This document shows, piece after piece, positions 26,417 to 35,398 of a DNA stretch of 64,000 nucleotides (the first letter of the stretch is position 1; every line of letters begins with the position of its first letter). The translations under genes and the position numbers were made by a program. This stretch comes from Aureimonas sp. Leaf427. Its GTDB lineage: Bacteria; Pseudomonadota; Alphaproteobacteria; Rhizobiales; Rhizobiaceae. The stretch is from assembly GCF_001425485.1 (NCBI RefSeq), contig NZ_LMQW01000023.1:378574-442573 (forward strand), given 5' to 3'. The notes under the pieces were generated by a model that was not told the origin of the DNA, did no database searches, and saw only the letters and a list, made by a program, of their open reading frames with translations.

Positions 26417-27877
26417 ATGACCAAGAGCGGTGAGGATCGGAGTCCGGTCGTCGTCTGGCTGCGGGACGATTTGCGCCTCGACGACAATCCCGCCCTCGCC
26501 CATGCCGCCGAGACCGGCAGGCCTGTCGTCCCGCTCGTCGTTCTCGAAGAGGATGGCGCGGGCCGGCCGCTCGGCGGGGCCCATCGCTGGTGGCTGCACC
26601 ATTCGCTCCAATCCCTCGATGCCTCGCTGACATCGATCGGCTCGGGCCTCGTCCTGCGCCGGGGGGCGCCGGAGACGGTCGTGCCGGACATCGTGCGGGA
26701 GATCGGGGCCGGCGCGCTCTTCATGAACCGGCGCTACCACCGGCCCGCCGATGCGGCGGACGCGGCCATCGCCGCCGCGCTCGAAGAGGTCGAGGTCGAA
26801 AGCTTCCAGGCCCATATCCTGCACGATCCCGACGGCGTGCGCACCAAGACCGGGGGCTTCTACAAGGTCTACACGCCCTTCATGAAATCGCTGCGGGCGG
26901 CCGGCGAGCCGCGCGATCCGATGGATGCGCCGAAGAGCCTGAAGGCGCCGAAGGGCGGGCTTCCCCGATCCGACAAGCTGGCCGGTTGGAAGCTCCTGCC
27001 GACCAAGCCGGACTGGTCCGGCGGCCTGCGGGAGACCTGGACGCCCGGCGAGGCCGCCGCGCACGAGCGGTTCGGGCATTTCTGCGATTCCATTCTCGCC
27101 GGCTACGACGAAAGCCGAGAGCTGCCGGCCGCGGACGGAACGACGCGCATGTCGCCGCACCTGCGCTTCGGCGAGATTTCGCCCTACCGCCTCTGGCATC
27201 GCGCGGAGGAAGAAGCCCGCGGCAGCCGCATCCCCGGCAAGGCGATCGAGACCTTCCGGCGGGAGCTGATCTGGCGCGACTTCAACTATCACGTCCTCCA
27301 CCATGTCGGCGCGATCGACCGGGAGAACATCAACAAGCGCTTCGACGGGTTCGACTGGCAGGGCACGAAAGCCGAATTGAAGGCCTGGCAGCACGGACGG
27401 ACGGGCTATCCGATCGTCGATGCCGCCATGCGCCAGCTCTGGCAGACGGGGTGGATGCACAACCGCATGCGGATGGTCGTCGGCTCCTTCCTGACGAAGG
27501 ACCTCCTCATCGACTGGCGCAAAGGCGAGCAGTGGTTCTGGGACACGCTTGTGGACGGCGACATCGCCAGCAACACCGCGCAGTGGCAGTGGATCGCCGG
27601 TTCGGGAGCGGATGCGCAGCCCTTCTTCCGCATCTTCAACCCCATCACGCAGGGGCAGAAGTTCGATCCGACCGGCGCCTATATCCGCCGCTACCTGCCC
27701 GAACTCGCAAAGCTTTCCGACAAGGACATCCATACGCCCTGGCTGGCGGGCGCAGCGTCCCTGAAGAAGGCCGGCATCCGGCTCGGCGAGACCTACCCCG
27801 AGCCCATCGTCGATCACGGCAAGGCGCGCGAGCGGGCGCTCGCCGTCTATCGCGCGACGCGGCCGGCATCGCAATGA
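26417..27877 (+). CDS. phrB: Deoxyribodipyrimidine photo-lyase
   Basis: A 486-residue cryptochrome/photolyase family enzyme that uses light and FADH- to split UV-induced pyrimidine dimers. The N-terminal antenna-binding domain starts 'VVVWLRDDLRLDDNPAL'. The FAD domain has 'FRRELIWRDFNYHVL', 'TGYPIVDAAMRQL', 'TGWMHNRMRMVVGSFLTKDL', 'WFWDTLVDGDIASN', 'WQWIAGSGADAQPFFRIFNP' and 'KFDPTGAYIRRYLPEL', the standard class I CPD photolyase signature. The ATG at 26417 follows GGAAGGGG. It is the first gene of a rightward run of mostly sulfur and aminoacyl metabolism genes, but a 158-base gap separates it from cysK. Confidence 0.96.
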   Translation: MTKSGEDRSPVVVWLRDDLRLDDNPALAHAAETGRPVVPLVVLEEDGAGRPLGGAHRWWLHHSLQSLDASLTSIGSGLVLRRGAPETVVPDIVREIGAGALFMNRRYHRPADAADAAIAAALEEVEVESFQAHILHDPDGVRTKTGGFYKVYTPFMKSLRAAGEPRDPMDAPKSLKAPKGGLPRSDKLAGWKLLPTKPDWSGGLRETWTPGEAAAHERFGHFCDSILAGYDESRELPAADGTTRMSPHLRFGEISPYRLWHRAEEEARGSRIPGKAIETFRRELIWRDFNYHVLHHVGAIDRENINKRFDGFDWQGTKAELKAWQHGRTGYPIVDAAMRQLWQTGWMHNRMRMVVGSFLTKDLLIDWRKGEQWFWDTLVDGDIASNTAQWQWIAGSGADAQPFFRIFNPITQGQKFDPTGAYIRRYLPELAKLSDKDIHTPWLAGAASLKKAGIRLGETYPEPIVDHGKARERALAVYRATRPASQ

Positions 27878-28035
27878 CGCCCGGCCGGACGCGGCAAACG
27901 AATTTTCCGGCGGAGGGGCGCGGGAAAGACGGTATTGGCGCACAAGCGGTCCAGCGCGACCTGCGCATTCTTGCCTTGCCGCGCAGGCAGCCATAGGTTC
28001 CCATCAGGTCCCCTCGCATCAGGCTGACGCTCTTC

Positions 28036-29082
28036 ATGCCCCGATACAACAATGTCCTCGATGCCATCGGCAACACGCCGCTCATCCGGCTGAACCGGGC
28101 CTCGGAGGAAACCGGCTGCGAGATCTACGGCAAGGCCGAGTTCATGAATCCCGGCCAGTCGGTGAAGGATCGCGCCGGGCTCTTCATCATCCGGGACGCG
28201 GAGGAGAAGGGGCTGCTGGAGCCGGGCGGCCTTATCGTGGAAGGCACGGCCGGCAATACCGGCATCGGCCTCTCGCTCGTCGCGAACGCGCTCGGCTATC
28301 GCACCGTGATCGTCATCCCGGACACGCAGGCCGAGGAGAAGAAGGACGCCCTCCGGCTGATGGGCGCCGAGCTCGTCGAAGTTCCGGCGGTGCCCTACAA
28401 GAACCCCAACAATTACGTGAAGCTCTCAGGCCGGCTCGCCGAGCAGCTGGCGAAGACGCATCCGGCCGGCGCGATCTGGGCGAACCAGTTCGACAATGTC
28501 GCGAACCGCGAGGGCCATGTCGTGACCACCGCCGAGGAGATCTGGCACTCGACGGGCGGCGAGATCGACGGGTTCATCTGCGCGGTCGGCACCGGCGGCA
28601 CGCTGGCCGGCACGGCCATGGGCCTGAAGCGCCGCTCGGGCCACATCAAGATCGGCATCGCCGACCCGATGGGCGCGGCCCTCTACAGCTACTACACGAG
28701 CGGCACCCTCGCCTCGGAAGGCTCCTCGATCACGGAGGGCATCGGCCAGGGCCGCATCACCGCCAATCTCGAAGGGTTCACGCCCGATTTCGCCTATCAG
28801 ATCCCCGACGCGGAGGCGCTGCCGATCGTGTTCGACCTGACGCTGCGCGAGGGCCTCTGCCTCGGCGGCTCGTCCGGCATCAACATTGCCGGCGCCATCC
28901 GAATGGCGAAGGAGATGGGCCCCGGCCATACGATCGTGACCATCCTCTGCGACTACGGAAACCGCTATCAGTCCAAGCTCTTCAACCCAGAATTCCTGGC
29001 GACGAAGGGCCTGCCCTCGCCGAGCTGGATCGGGCGCGAGCCGAGCTTCGACATTCCCTATCTCGCGCCGGACGCGGCATGA
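28036..29082 (+). CDS. cysK: Cysteine synthase A family (O-acetylserine sulfhydrylase-like)
   Basis: A 348-residue PLP enzyme of fold type II. The PLP lysine is K44 in 'NPGQSVKDRAG'; the phosphate loop 'EGTAGNTGIG' and the second loop 'VGTGGTLAGTA' are intact. CysK condenses O-acetylserine with sulfide to make cysteine. The insert 'VPAVPYKNPNNYVKLSGRLAEQL' is typical of a proteobacterial branch that carries extra residues and is annotated as cysteine synthase A. Its stop overlaps the alaX start (ATGA), and sseA follows, so the run groups cysteine and sulfur metabolism. Confidence 0.9.
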   Translation: MPRYNNVLDAIGNTPLIRLNRASEETGCEIYGKAEFMNPGQSVKDRAGLFIIRDAEEKGLLEPGGLIVEGTAGNTGIGLSLVANALGYRTVIVIPDTQAEEKKDALRLMGAELVEVPAVPYKNPNNYVKLSGRLAEQLAKTHPAGAIWANQFDNVANREGHVVTTAEEIWHSTGGEIDGFICAVGTGGTLAGTAMGLKRRSGHIKIGIADPMGAALYSYYTSGTLASEGSSITEGIGQGRITANLEGFTPDFAYQIPDAEALPIVFDLTLREGLCLGGSSGINIAGAIRMAKEMGPGHTIVTILCDYGNRYQSKLFNPEFLATKGLPSPSWIGREPSFDIPYLAPDAA

Positions 29083-29816
29083 GCGAGACAGAGGCCGCCT
29101 ATCTGCAGGATGCCTATCTCTCCACGATGGAGGCGACGCTCCTGCGCATCGAGGAGGGCCCCGCGCTCGTCTTCGACCGCTCGAACTTCTTTTCCGCCGG
29201 CGGCGGCCAGCCGGGCGACAGCGGCTTCGTCGAGACAAGCGACGGGCGGCAGATCCGCATCCTCGACACGGTCCGCTCTGCCGACAAGAGCACGATCCGC
29301 CTTCTCGCCGAGGACGGCGCCGTCCTGCCGGAACCCGGCGAGACGCTGGTCCTGCATGTCGACTGGGCGAGGCGCTACAGGCTGATGCGCATGCACACGG
29401 CCTGCCACCTGCTCACCGTCGTCTGCCCCTATCCCGTGACGGGTGCTTCGGTCGGCGAGGAGGAGAGCCGGATCGATTTCGACATTCCCGATGCCGAGAC
29501 CGACAAGGCGGCGGTGACGCAAGCGCTGATGGCGCTCGTCGCCGCGAACCATCCGGTCGGCACGCGCTGGATCACCGATGCCGAGCTCGATGCCGATCCC
29601 AGCCTCGTCAAATCGGCCAACGTGAAGCCGCCGCGCGGCAGCGGCCGCATCCGGCTCGTGACGATCGGCGAGGACGGCTCGATCGACGCCCAGCCCTGCG
29701 GCGGCACGCATGTGCAGGAAACGTCCGAGATCGGCGAGATCCATGTCGGCAAGATCGAGAAGAAGGGGAAGGTGAACCGACGGTTCCGCATCCGCTTCGG
29801 CCCCCTGCCCGCCTGA
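29079..29816 (+). CDS. alaX: Alanyl-tRNA editing protein AlaX
   Basis: A 245-residue free-standing editing domain that hydrolyses mischarged tRNA-Ala (Ser- or Gly-tRNA-Ala). The zinc-binding motifs are intact: H-x-x-x-H in 'MHTACHLLT' and C-x-x-x-H in 'PCGGTHVQE'. The N-terminal beta-barrel part has 'SNFFSAGGGQPGDSG', characteristic of longer AlaX forms. It is translationally coupled to cysK by ATGA. Confidence 0.93.
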   Translation: MSETEAAYLQDAYLSTMEATLLRIEEGPALVFDRSNFFSAGGGQPGDSGFVETSDGRQIRILDTVRSADKSTIRLLAEDGAVLPEPGETLVLHVDWARRYRLMRMHTACHLLTVVCPYPVTGASVGEEESRIDFDIPDAETDKAAVTQALMALVAANHPVGTRWITDAELDADPSLVKSANVKPPRGSGRIRLVTIGEDGSIDAQPCGGTHVQETSEIGEIHVGKIEKKGKVNRRFRIRFGPLPA

Positions 29817-29859
29817 CGCCAGCCGTCCGCCGCCGCCAACATCCTTTCAGAGCAGATCC

Positions 29860-30735
29860 ATGACCGAAACGCTGATCTCCCCCGAAGCCCTGTCCTTTCT
29901 TCTCGGGCGGCCCGGCGTCGTCGTGCTCGACGCCTCCTGGTATCTGCCGGCGCAGAAGCGCGATCCCGTCGCCGAGTACAGGACGGCGCATATTCCCGGC
30001 GCCATCTTCTTCGATCACGATGCCGCCTCGGACGCCTCGTCGCCACTGCCCCATACGATCCCCTCCTCGCTCGATTTCGCGGCCTATATCGGCGGGCTCG
30101 GCGTGACGGAGGGCGACACGATCGTCGTCTACGACGGTCTCGGCCTCTTTTCCGCGCCGCGCGCCTGGTGGCTTCTCAAGACCTTCGGCGCGCGGACCGT
30201 ACGCGTTCTCGACGGCGGACTGCCCGCCTGGGTCGCAATGGGACTTCCCGTCGAGAGCGGCACCGTGCAGCGGCCGGCGCAGCGCTTCGTGACGCTCTAC
30301 GACGGCGATGCCGTGGTCGGGTTCTCCGAAATGCGCGACCTCGTCGAGACCGGCTCGCTGCCGATCGCCGACGCGCGTCCCGCCGGGCGGTTCGCGGGCG
30401 AGGAGGCGGAGCCTCGCGCAGGCGTGCGTGCCGGCCACATGCCGGGCGCACTTTCGCTGCCGGTCTCGGACCTCGTCTCGGACGGACGGCTGAAATCGCC
30501 GGACGAGCTTCGTGCCGCCTTCGAAGCGGCGGGGCTCGATCCCGAGGCGCCGATGGTCACGACCTGCGGCTCGGGCGTGACCGCCGCCGTCATCAATCTG
30601 GCGATGGACAGGCTGGAAGCCCCTCGCCCAAGGCTCTACGACGGCTCGTGGACCGAATGGGGCTCGGCGGCCGATACGCCCGTCGAGACCGGCCCCGCCG
30701 CCAAGTCCGGATCTGCCGCGGCGACCCGTCCGTGA
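29860..30735 (+). CDS. sseA: 3-mercaptopyruvate sulfurtransferase
   Basis: A 291-residue protein with two rhodanese domains (about 8-125 and 155-285). The catalytic loop of the C-terminal domain is 'TTCGSGVTAAV' with Cys236; CG[ST]GVT is diagnostic of mercaptopyruvate sulfurtransferases rather than thiosulfate rhodaneses. It transfers sulfur from 3-mercaptopyruvate to thiols or cyanide. It follows cysK-alaX and its stop overlaps the next gene. Confidence 0.93.
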   Translation: MTETLISPEALSFLLGRPGVVVLDASWYLPAQKRDPVAEYRTAHIPGAIFFDHDAASDASSPLPHTIPSSLDFAAYIGGLGVTEGDTIVVYDGLGLFSAPRAWWLLKTFGARTVRVLDGGLPAWVAMGLPVESGTVQRPAQRFVTLYDGDAVVGFSEMRDLVETGSLPIADARPAGRFAGEEAEPRAGVRAGHMPGALSLPVSDLVSDGRLKSPDELRAAFEAAGLDPEAPMVTTCGSGVTAAVINLAMDRLEAPRPRLYDGSWTEWGSAADTPVETGPAAKSGSAAATRP

Positions 30736-31262
30736 AGATCGTCCGTCTCCTTTCGACGGTCGTCACCTATCTCGAACTGCGCGCCGCGCCGCCGCGCCTC
30801 GCGCAGCCGCCGGCCGCCCATGCCGATGCGCGGGTCGAGCGGGTGCGCAACATCCCGCTCTCATTCTATCGCTATCTCTATCGCGAGGTCGGGCGGGCGC
30901 ATCACTGGACCTCGCGCAACCTCGCCGACGACGCACTGCTCTCGGAGCTCCGCCATCCCGGCATCGAGGTGCATGTCCTCACCATCGGCGGGGCGCCCGC
31001 CGGCTGGTTCGAGCTGGATGCGGCGCGCAAGCCCGGCGAGACGCGAATCGTGCATTTCGGCCTGATGCCGGATTTCCAGGGCGCCGGGCTTGCGCGCTTC
31101 CTGCTCGGCCAGTCCGTCGACGCGGCCTTCGCCACCGGCGCCCGCACGGTCACCCTGGAGACGAACGAGCTGGACCATCCCGCCGCCCTTCGGCTCTACC
31201 GGGAGTTCGGCTTCACGATCACGGGCACGCGCAGCGTCTCGACGCCGGCGATCGACGACTGA
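30732..31262 (+). CDS. GNAT-family N-acetyltransferase
   Basis: A 176-residue protein. The GNAT core runs from about residue 80: 'APAGWFELDA', the acetyl-CoA loop 'LMPDFQGAGLARFLLGQSV' (Q/RxxGxG/A type) and 'NELDHPAALRLYREFGF'. The family acetylates amines on small molecules or proteins; the substrate is unknown. The start is GTG at 30732, overlapping the sseA stop as GTGA, so the two are coupled. Confidence 0.87.
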   Translation: MKIVRLLSTVVTYLELRAAPPRLAQPPAAHADARVERVRNIPLSFYRYLYREVGRAHHWTSRNLADDALLSELRHPGIEVHVLTIGGAPAGWFELDAARKPGETRIVHFGLMPDFQGAGLARFLLGQSVDAAFATGARTVTLETNELDHPAALRLYREFGFTITGTRSVSTPAIDD

Positions 31263-31333
31263 GATAGGGTCGGAAGACCCTGCGCGGAGATGACTCTGTC
31301 GCAGCGCGGCGAAACGGGCTAAGCCGCTTCGCA

Positions 31334-32338
31334 ATGCCCACGAACCGGATGCGCGCCTTGATCCTACGCCTCGTTCTCGCGCTCGTCGTCGTTCTCGCGC
31401 TCGCTGCCGGCGGCGTCTGGCTCTTCGGGCCGCGCGAGCCGGCGGATCTGACGCTCCGCTTCGATCCCGCCGCCATCGGGGCGGACCCCGACGCCTATCT
31501 GGCGCGGACCGAAGCCGACGTTCCGAACCTGCGGCCGGATGCGGCGAAGTCGATCGTCTGGGCCTATCCGGCCTCGCGCGCCAAGACGCCGCTCGCCGTC
31601 GTCTACATCCACGGATTTTCCGGCTCGCGCGAGGACCTCCGCCCCCTGCCGGACGAGGTGGCCGAGCGGCTCGGCGCCAATCTCTACTTCACGCGCCTCG
31701 CCGGCCACGGCCGCGACGGAGCCGCCATGCGCGAGGCGAGCGTCAACGACTGGGTCAACGATCTTGCCGAGGCCCTCGCCATCGGTCGCGAGATCGGCGA
31801 GCGCGTCGTCGTGATCTCGACCTCGACGGGCGCGACGCTTGCGACGCTCGGCGCGACGCTGCCCGATCTCGCCAAGAGCATGGACGGACTGGTGCTGGTC
31901 TCGCCGAATTTCGGCCTGCCCCAGCGCTACGCCTTCGTGCTGGACCTGCCCTTCGCGCGCGATCTCCTACCCTGGCTGACCGACGAGACCTACAGCTTCA
32001 CGCCCGTCAACGACGCTCAGGCCGCGAACTGGACGGTGAGCTACCCGACAGCGGCCCTCCTTCCGATGGCCGCGCTCGTCCGAACGACGGTCGCGGCGCG
32101 GCTGGATGCGATCACGCTTCCCGCCTTCTTCCTCTATTCGCCCGCGGACACGGTGGTCGACCCCACCGCCACGGAGGCGGTAGCCGCGCGCTGGGGCGGG
32201 CCGAAGCAGGTGCTGCAGGTTCCCTCGTCCGGCGATCCCGCGAACCATGTCATCGCCGGCCGCATCCTCTCGCCGCAGACGACCGAGGAACTGGCCGCCC
32301 GCATCGCCGACTGGATCGCGGCCCTTCCGGCAAAATAG
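31334..32338 (+). CDS. Membrane-anchored alpha/beta hydrolase
   Basis: A 334-residue protein with an N-terminal membrane anchor (residues 7-28, 'LILRLVLALVVVLALAAGGVWLF') and an alpha/beta-hydrolase fold. The oxyanion region is 'VVYIHGFSGSRED', the nucleophile elbow is 'ISTSTGAT' (S-x-S-x-G, with Ser in place of the first Gly of GxSxG), and 'FFLYSPADTVVDP' and 'NHVIAG' carry the likely Asp and His. It probably acts in the periplasm on an unknown ester or amide. It may be co-transcribed with the upstream genes, but a 71-base gap leaves this open. Confidence 0.87.
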   Translation: MPTNRMRALILRLVLALVVVLALAAGGVWLFGPREPADLTLRFDPAAIGADPDAYLARTEADVPNLRPDAAKSIVWAYPASRAKTPLAVVYIHGFSGSREDLRPLPDEVAERLGANLYFTRLAGHGRDGAAMREASVNDWVNDLAEALAIGREIGERVVVISTSTGATLATLGATLPDLAKSMDGLVLVSPNFGLPQRYAFVLDLPFARDLLPWLTDETYSFTPVNDAQAANWTVSYPTAALLPMAALVRTTVAARLDAITLPAFFLYSPADTVVDPTATEAVAARWGGPKQVLQVPSSGDPANHVIAGRILSPQTTEELAARIADWIAALPAK

Positions 32339-32353
32339 GCTGGGAAGGCCCGT

Positions 32354-32611
32354 TCAGTCTTCGAAGAACGGCCGTGCGGCTTCCGCATTCGCCTGCTCTC
32401 GCGTCAGCCCGATGTCGAGAAGCTGCGCGTCGCTCATCTCGCGAAGCTGCTGGCGGCTGCGGTAGAGATCGCTGCGAAAGGTCACGAAGCGAACCATATC
32501 GACCGTCGTGCGCGCGATCGCGACCGCGGCCAGGGCCATCCGCTCACGGAACAGGACATCCGTCTGGCGAGCGACGTTCAACGCACTCCACTCTCCGCGA
32601 TTGTCTCTCAT
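32354..32611 (-). CDS. DUF1127 domain protein, divergent from mocR
   Basis: An 85-residue protein whose last 45 residues carry the DUF1127 motif ('RSRQQLREMSDAQLLDIGLTREQAN'). Residues 20-45 are more hydrophobic. I use the ATG at 32611, with AGGA at a good distance; ATG at 32620 is possible. One half of a perfect inverted repeat covers this start codon (see the regulatory entry), so the divergent MocR protein may repress this gene. Confidence 0.8.
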   Translation of the reverse strand: MRDNRGEWSALNVARQTDVLFRERMALAAVAIARTTVDMVRFVTFRSDLYRSRQQLREMSDAQLLDIGLTREQANAEAARPFFED

Positions 32612-32655
32612 TGTACCCATTCCTATCCAGCCAATCTCTGCATAAGGGGTACAAT
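32610..32655. promoter_or_regulatory. Perfect 9-bp inverted repeat, candidate MocR operator
   Basis: ATTGTACCC at 32610-32618 and GGGTACAAT at 32647-32655 are exact reverse complements separated by 28 bp. One half covers the start of the DUF1127 gene and the other abuts the mocR -35 box. GGTACAAT recurs at 32849-32856 inside mocR. Divergent, regulator-linked symmetric sites are the usual mark of an autoregulated operator. Confidence 0.55.
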
Positions 32656-32700
32656 TGACAGTGTCATCTTGGCAAGCTAGTCTCTTGTCACGATGACAAG
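32655..32700 (+). promoter_or_regulatory. mocR promoter with a palindrome over the start codon
   Basis: TTGACA (32655-32660) and TAGTCT (32678-32683) are spaced 17 bp apart, a good sigma-70-type promoter. Transcription would begin around 32690, three bases before the ATG at 32693. The perfect palindrome CTTGTCA-CGA-TGACAAG (32684-32700) covers the start, and no Shine-Dalgarno is present, so the mRNA may be leaderless. Confidence 0.5.
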
Positions 32701-34108
32701 TTGGTTTCCCACTCCGTCCGAGGGCCCCGGCCCGTTCTACAGACGCCTCGCGGATGCGATCGAGCAGGCGATCGGCGATGGCACGCTGCCACCGGATTCC
32801 AAATTGCCTCCGCAGCGGGACCTCGCCTTCGATCTGAAGGTGACAATCGGTACAATCGGGCGTGCCTATGCGATGCTGCGCGAGCGCGGGCTCGTCGCGG
32901 GAGAGGTCGGGCGCGGGACCTATGTGCTCGGTCATTCGCAGGCGGCGCCGGGCGCCACCGTCGACACGTTCTCCGCCAATCTTCAGGGAACGCGCCTTGC
33001 CGAGGTGCCGGCCGACAAGCTGCGCTTCGACACGACGGCGGCGCCCGAGGTCGGACAGGCCGCCGTCATGGGCGAGCTCTTCGCGTCCGTCGCGCGCGAC
33101 CATCCGCAGGAGATCGCGAGCTATTCGCGGCGGACGCCGGATCTCTGGCTGGAGGCGGGCGCATCCTGGCTCGGGCGGGGCGATTTTCGGCCGAAGCCGG
33201 AGGATATCGTCCCGACGCAAGGTGTGCTCGCGGGCTCGCTCGCCGTCGTCCTGGCGCTCGTCACACCCGGCGAGAGGGTCGTGGTGGAGGCACTGACCTA
33301 CAGCCAGTTCGCGCGGAGCACCCGGCTTCTCGGGCGGCGAACCGTCATCGTCGAGACCGACGAGCATGGCATGGTGCCGGAGGATTTCGAGCGCGTCTGC
33401 GCGCAGCAGCATCCCAAGCTCGCCTTCCTGATGCCGGCCGCGCACAATCCGACGCTCTCCATCCTCTCCGAGGCCCGCCGACGCGCCATCGCCGAGATCG
33501 CGCGGCGCCACGAGGTCTGGCTGATCGAGGACGATCTCTACGGCGCCATGTCCGGCGACGCGCTGCCGCGCATCGCGGAATTCGCGCCGGAGCGGACCTT
33601 CGTGGCGGGCGGCCTGTCGAAGGCCGTCGCGGCGGGCCTTCGCGGCGCCTGGGTCGCCTGCCCCGCCCATTATGCGCAGCGCGTGCGCACGACGCACAAG
33701 ATGATGACGGGCGGGCTCTCCTTCATCCTGGCGGAGGCCGGCGCGCGGCTGGTCGTCTCCGGCGAGGCCAAGGAGATCGAGCGGCGGTGCCGGGCGGAGG
33801 TCTCGCGACGCGAGGCGCTGGCGCGGGCGGTGTTCGAAGGCTACGACTTCGCCTCGCACCCCCATGTCCCGTTCTTCTGGCTGAAGCTGCCCTCGCCCTG
33901 GCTCTCCGGCACGTTCAAGACGGCGGCGCTGCGCGAGGGGGCGATCATCGACGACGAGGACGAGTTCAAGGCCGACCGGATGGAGCGAACCTTCCACCGC
34001 GCGCGCGTCGCCTTCTCCTCCGGCTCGCTGGACGAGATCCGAACCGGCTTCACGATCCTGCGCCGCCTTCTCGACAGCGGCGTCGCCGGCTACGACGCGG
34101 AGATCTGA
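32693..34108 (+). CDS. MocR-type transcription regulator (GntR HTH fused to aminotransferase fold)
   Basis: A 471-residue protein. The N-terminal GntR winged helix covers about residues 12-80 ('GDGTLPPDSKLPPQRDLAFDLKVTIGTIGRAYAMLRERGLV'), followed by a fold-type-I aminotransferase domain. PLP-binding features are 'PAAHNPTLS', 'DDLYGAM' and 'GGLSKAV' with Lys310 as the Schiff-base lysine. MocR regulators sense PLP or amino compounds and control vitamin B6, GABA, taurine or similar genes. The effector here is unknown. It is divergent from a DUF1127 gene with shared symmetric sites between them. Confidence 0.9.
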   Translation: MTSWFPTPSEGPGPFYRRLADAIEQAIGDGTLPPDSKLPPQRDLAFDLKVTIGTIGRAYAMLRERGLVAGEVGRGTYVLGHSQAAPGATVDTFSANLQGTRLAEVPADKLRFDTTAAPEVGQAAVMGELFASVARDHPQEIASYSRRTPDLWLEAGASWLGRGDFRPKPEDIVPTQGVLAGSLAVVLALVTPGERVVVEALTYSQFARSTRLLGRRTVIVETDEHGMVPEDFERVCAQQHPKLAFLMPAAHNPTLSILSEARRRAIAEIARRHEVWLIEDDLYGAMSGDALPRIAEFAPERTFVAGGLSKAVAAGLRGAWVACPAHYAQRVRTTHKMMTGGLSFILAEAGARLVVSGEAKEIERRCRAEVSRREALARAVFEGYDFASHPHVPFFWLKLPSPWLSGTFKTAALREGAIIDDEDEFKADRMERTFHRARVAFSSGSLDEIRTGFTILRRLLDSGVAGYDAEI

Positions 34109-34110
34109 CG

Positions 34111-34134
34111 GCGGGCCCCTCGAACGAGGCCCGC
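34111..34134. terminator. Bidirectional hairpin between mocR and ilvA
   Basis: GCGGG...CCCGC encloses CCTCG-AA-CGAGG in the 33 bases between two converging genes. GC-rich and symmetric; it can act on both strands. Confidence 0.65.
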
Positions 34135-34141
34135 CGACCGC

Positions 34142-35398
34142 TCAGATCAGAAGATCCGCCATGATGCGGTTTTCGGTGATGTCCTGGTAGGCGATGCCGT
34201 TCGCCTCGAAGCGCTCGAACAAAGCGGGAAAGCTCGCCGTATCCTTCGTCTCGATCCCGAGAAGGATCGAGCCGAAATCGCGGGCGGACTTCTTTAGATA
34301 TTCGAAGCGCGCGATGTCGTCGTCGGGGCCAAGCAGGCCGAGGAAATCGCGCAGCGCGCCGGGGCGCTGGGCGAGGCGCAGGATGAAGTACTTCTTCAAC
34401 CCCTCGAAGCGCAGCGCGCGCTCCTTGACGTCGGGCAGGCGCTCGAAGTCGAAGTTCGAGCCGGAGACGACGAGCGCGACCGTCTTGCCGCGAACCTCTT
34501 CGCCCAGCGCGTTCAGCGCGTCGATGGCCAAGGCGCCGGCGGGTTCGAGAACAATGCCCTCGAGGTTCAGCATTTCCAGCATGGTCTTGCAGAGCCGCCC
34601 TTCTGGCGAAAGCACGACCTTGTCCGGCGAGAACCGGCGCAGCGTCTCGAAGGGAAGAGCGCCGATTTCGGCGACGGCGGCGCCGTCGACGAAGCCTTCC
34701 ATCTGCGGCAGGCGCGTCAGTTCCCCGCGCACCAGGCTGGTGTGCAGGCTCGGCGCGCCCAGTGGCTCGACGAGGCGAATGTCCGGCATCTCGCCGCCCT
34801 TCGCCAGGAAATAGCGAGTGACGCCGGAGGCGAGACCGCCGCCGCCGACGGGCAGGACCAGCATGTCCGGCTTGGCGCCGAGCTCCATCTCGATCTCGCG
34901 GCCGACCGTCGCCTGCCCCTCGATGATGTCCTCATGGTCGAAGGGCGGCACCATCGCGGCGCCGGAGGAGGCCGCATAGGCCTTGGCGGCGGCGTAGCAA
35001 TCGTCGAAATAGTCGCCGACGAGTTCGATCTCGACGGCGCCCGCGCCGAAAATGCGCGTCTTCTGGATCTTCTGCTGCGGCGTCGTCACCGGCATGAAGA
35101 CCCGGCCCTTGAAGCCGAAATGGCGGCAGGCGAAGGCGAAGCCCTGGGCGTGATTGCCGGCGGAGGCGCAGGTGAAGGCGCCCGTGGCCGAGCCCTCCTC
35201 CAGCCGCTTGCGCATGAAGTTGAACGCGCCGCGCAGCTTGTAGGACCGGACCGGGGTCAGGTCCTCGCGCTTAAGATAGACGCGCGCGCCGTAGCGGGCC
35301 GAGAGATGCTCGTTCAGCTGGAGCGGCGTCTCGGGGAAAAGCTGGCGGATCGCGCGTTCGGCATCGGCCACCCGGTCGAGAAAGGCGGCATCGCTCAT
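34142..35398 (-). CDS. ilvA: Threonine ammonia-lyase (threonine dehydratase)
   Basis: A 418-residue PLP enzyme that deaminates threonine to 2-oxobutanoate, the first step of isoleucine synthesis. The PLP lysine is K54 in 'RSYKLRGAFNFM', the glycine loop is 'LPVGGGGLASG', and a single ACT-like regulatory domain occupies about residues 335-418 ('KYFILRLAQRPGALRDFLG'). The single regulatory domain and length match the short IlvA form. The ATG at 35398 overlaps the stop of a small upstream gene as ATGA. Confidence 0.93.
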   Translation of the reverse strand: MSDAAFLDRVADAERAIRQLFPETPLQLNEHLSARYGARVYLKREDLTPVRSYKLRGAFNFMRKRLEEGSATGAFTCASAGNHAQGFAFACRHFGFKGRVFMPVTTPQQKIQKTRIFGAGAVEIELVGDYFDDCYAAAKAYAASSGAAMVPPFDHEDIIEGQATVGREIEMELGAKPDMLVLPVGGGGLASGVTRYFLAKGGEMPDIRLVEPLGAPSLHTSLVRGELTRLPQMEGFVDGAAVAEIGALPFETLRRFSPDKVVLSPEGRLCKTMLEMLNLEGIVLEPAGALAIDALNALGEEVRGKTVALVVSGSNFDFERLPDVKERALRFEGLKKYFILRLAQRPGALRDFLGLLGPDDDIARFEYLKKSARDFGSILLGIETKDTASFPALFERFEANGIAYQDITENRIMADLLI

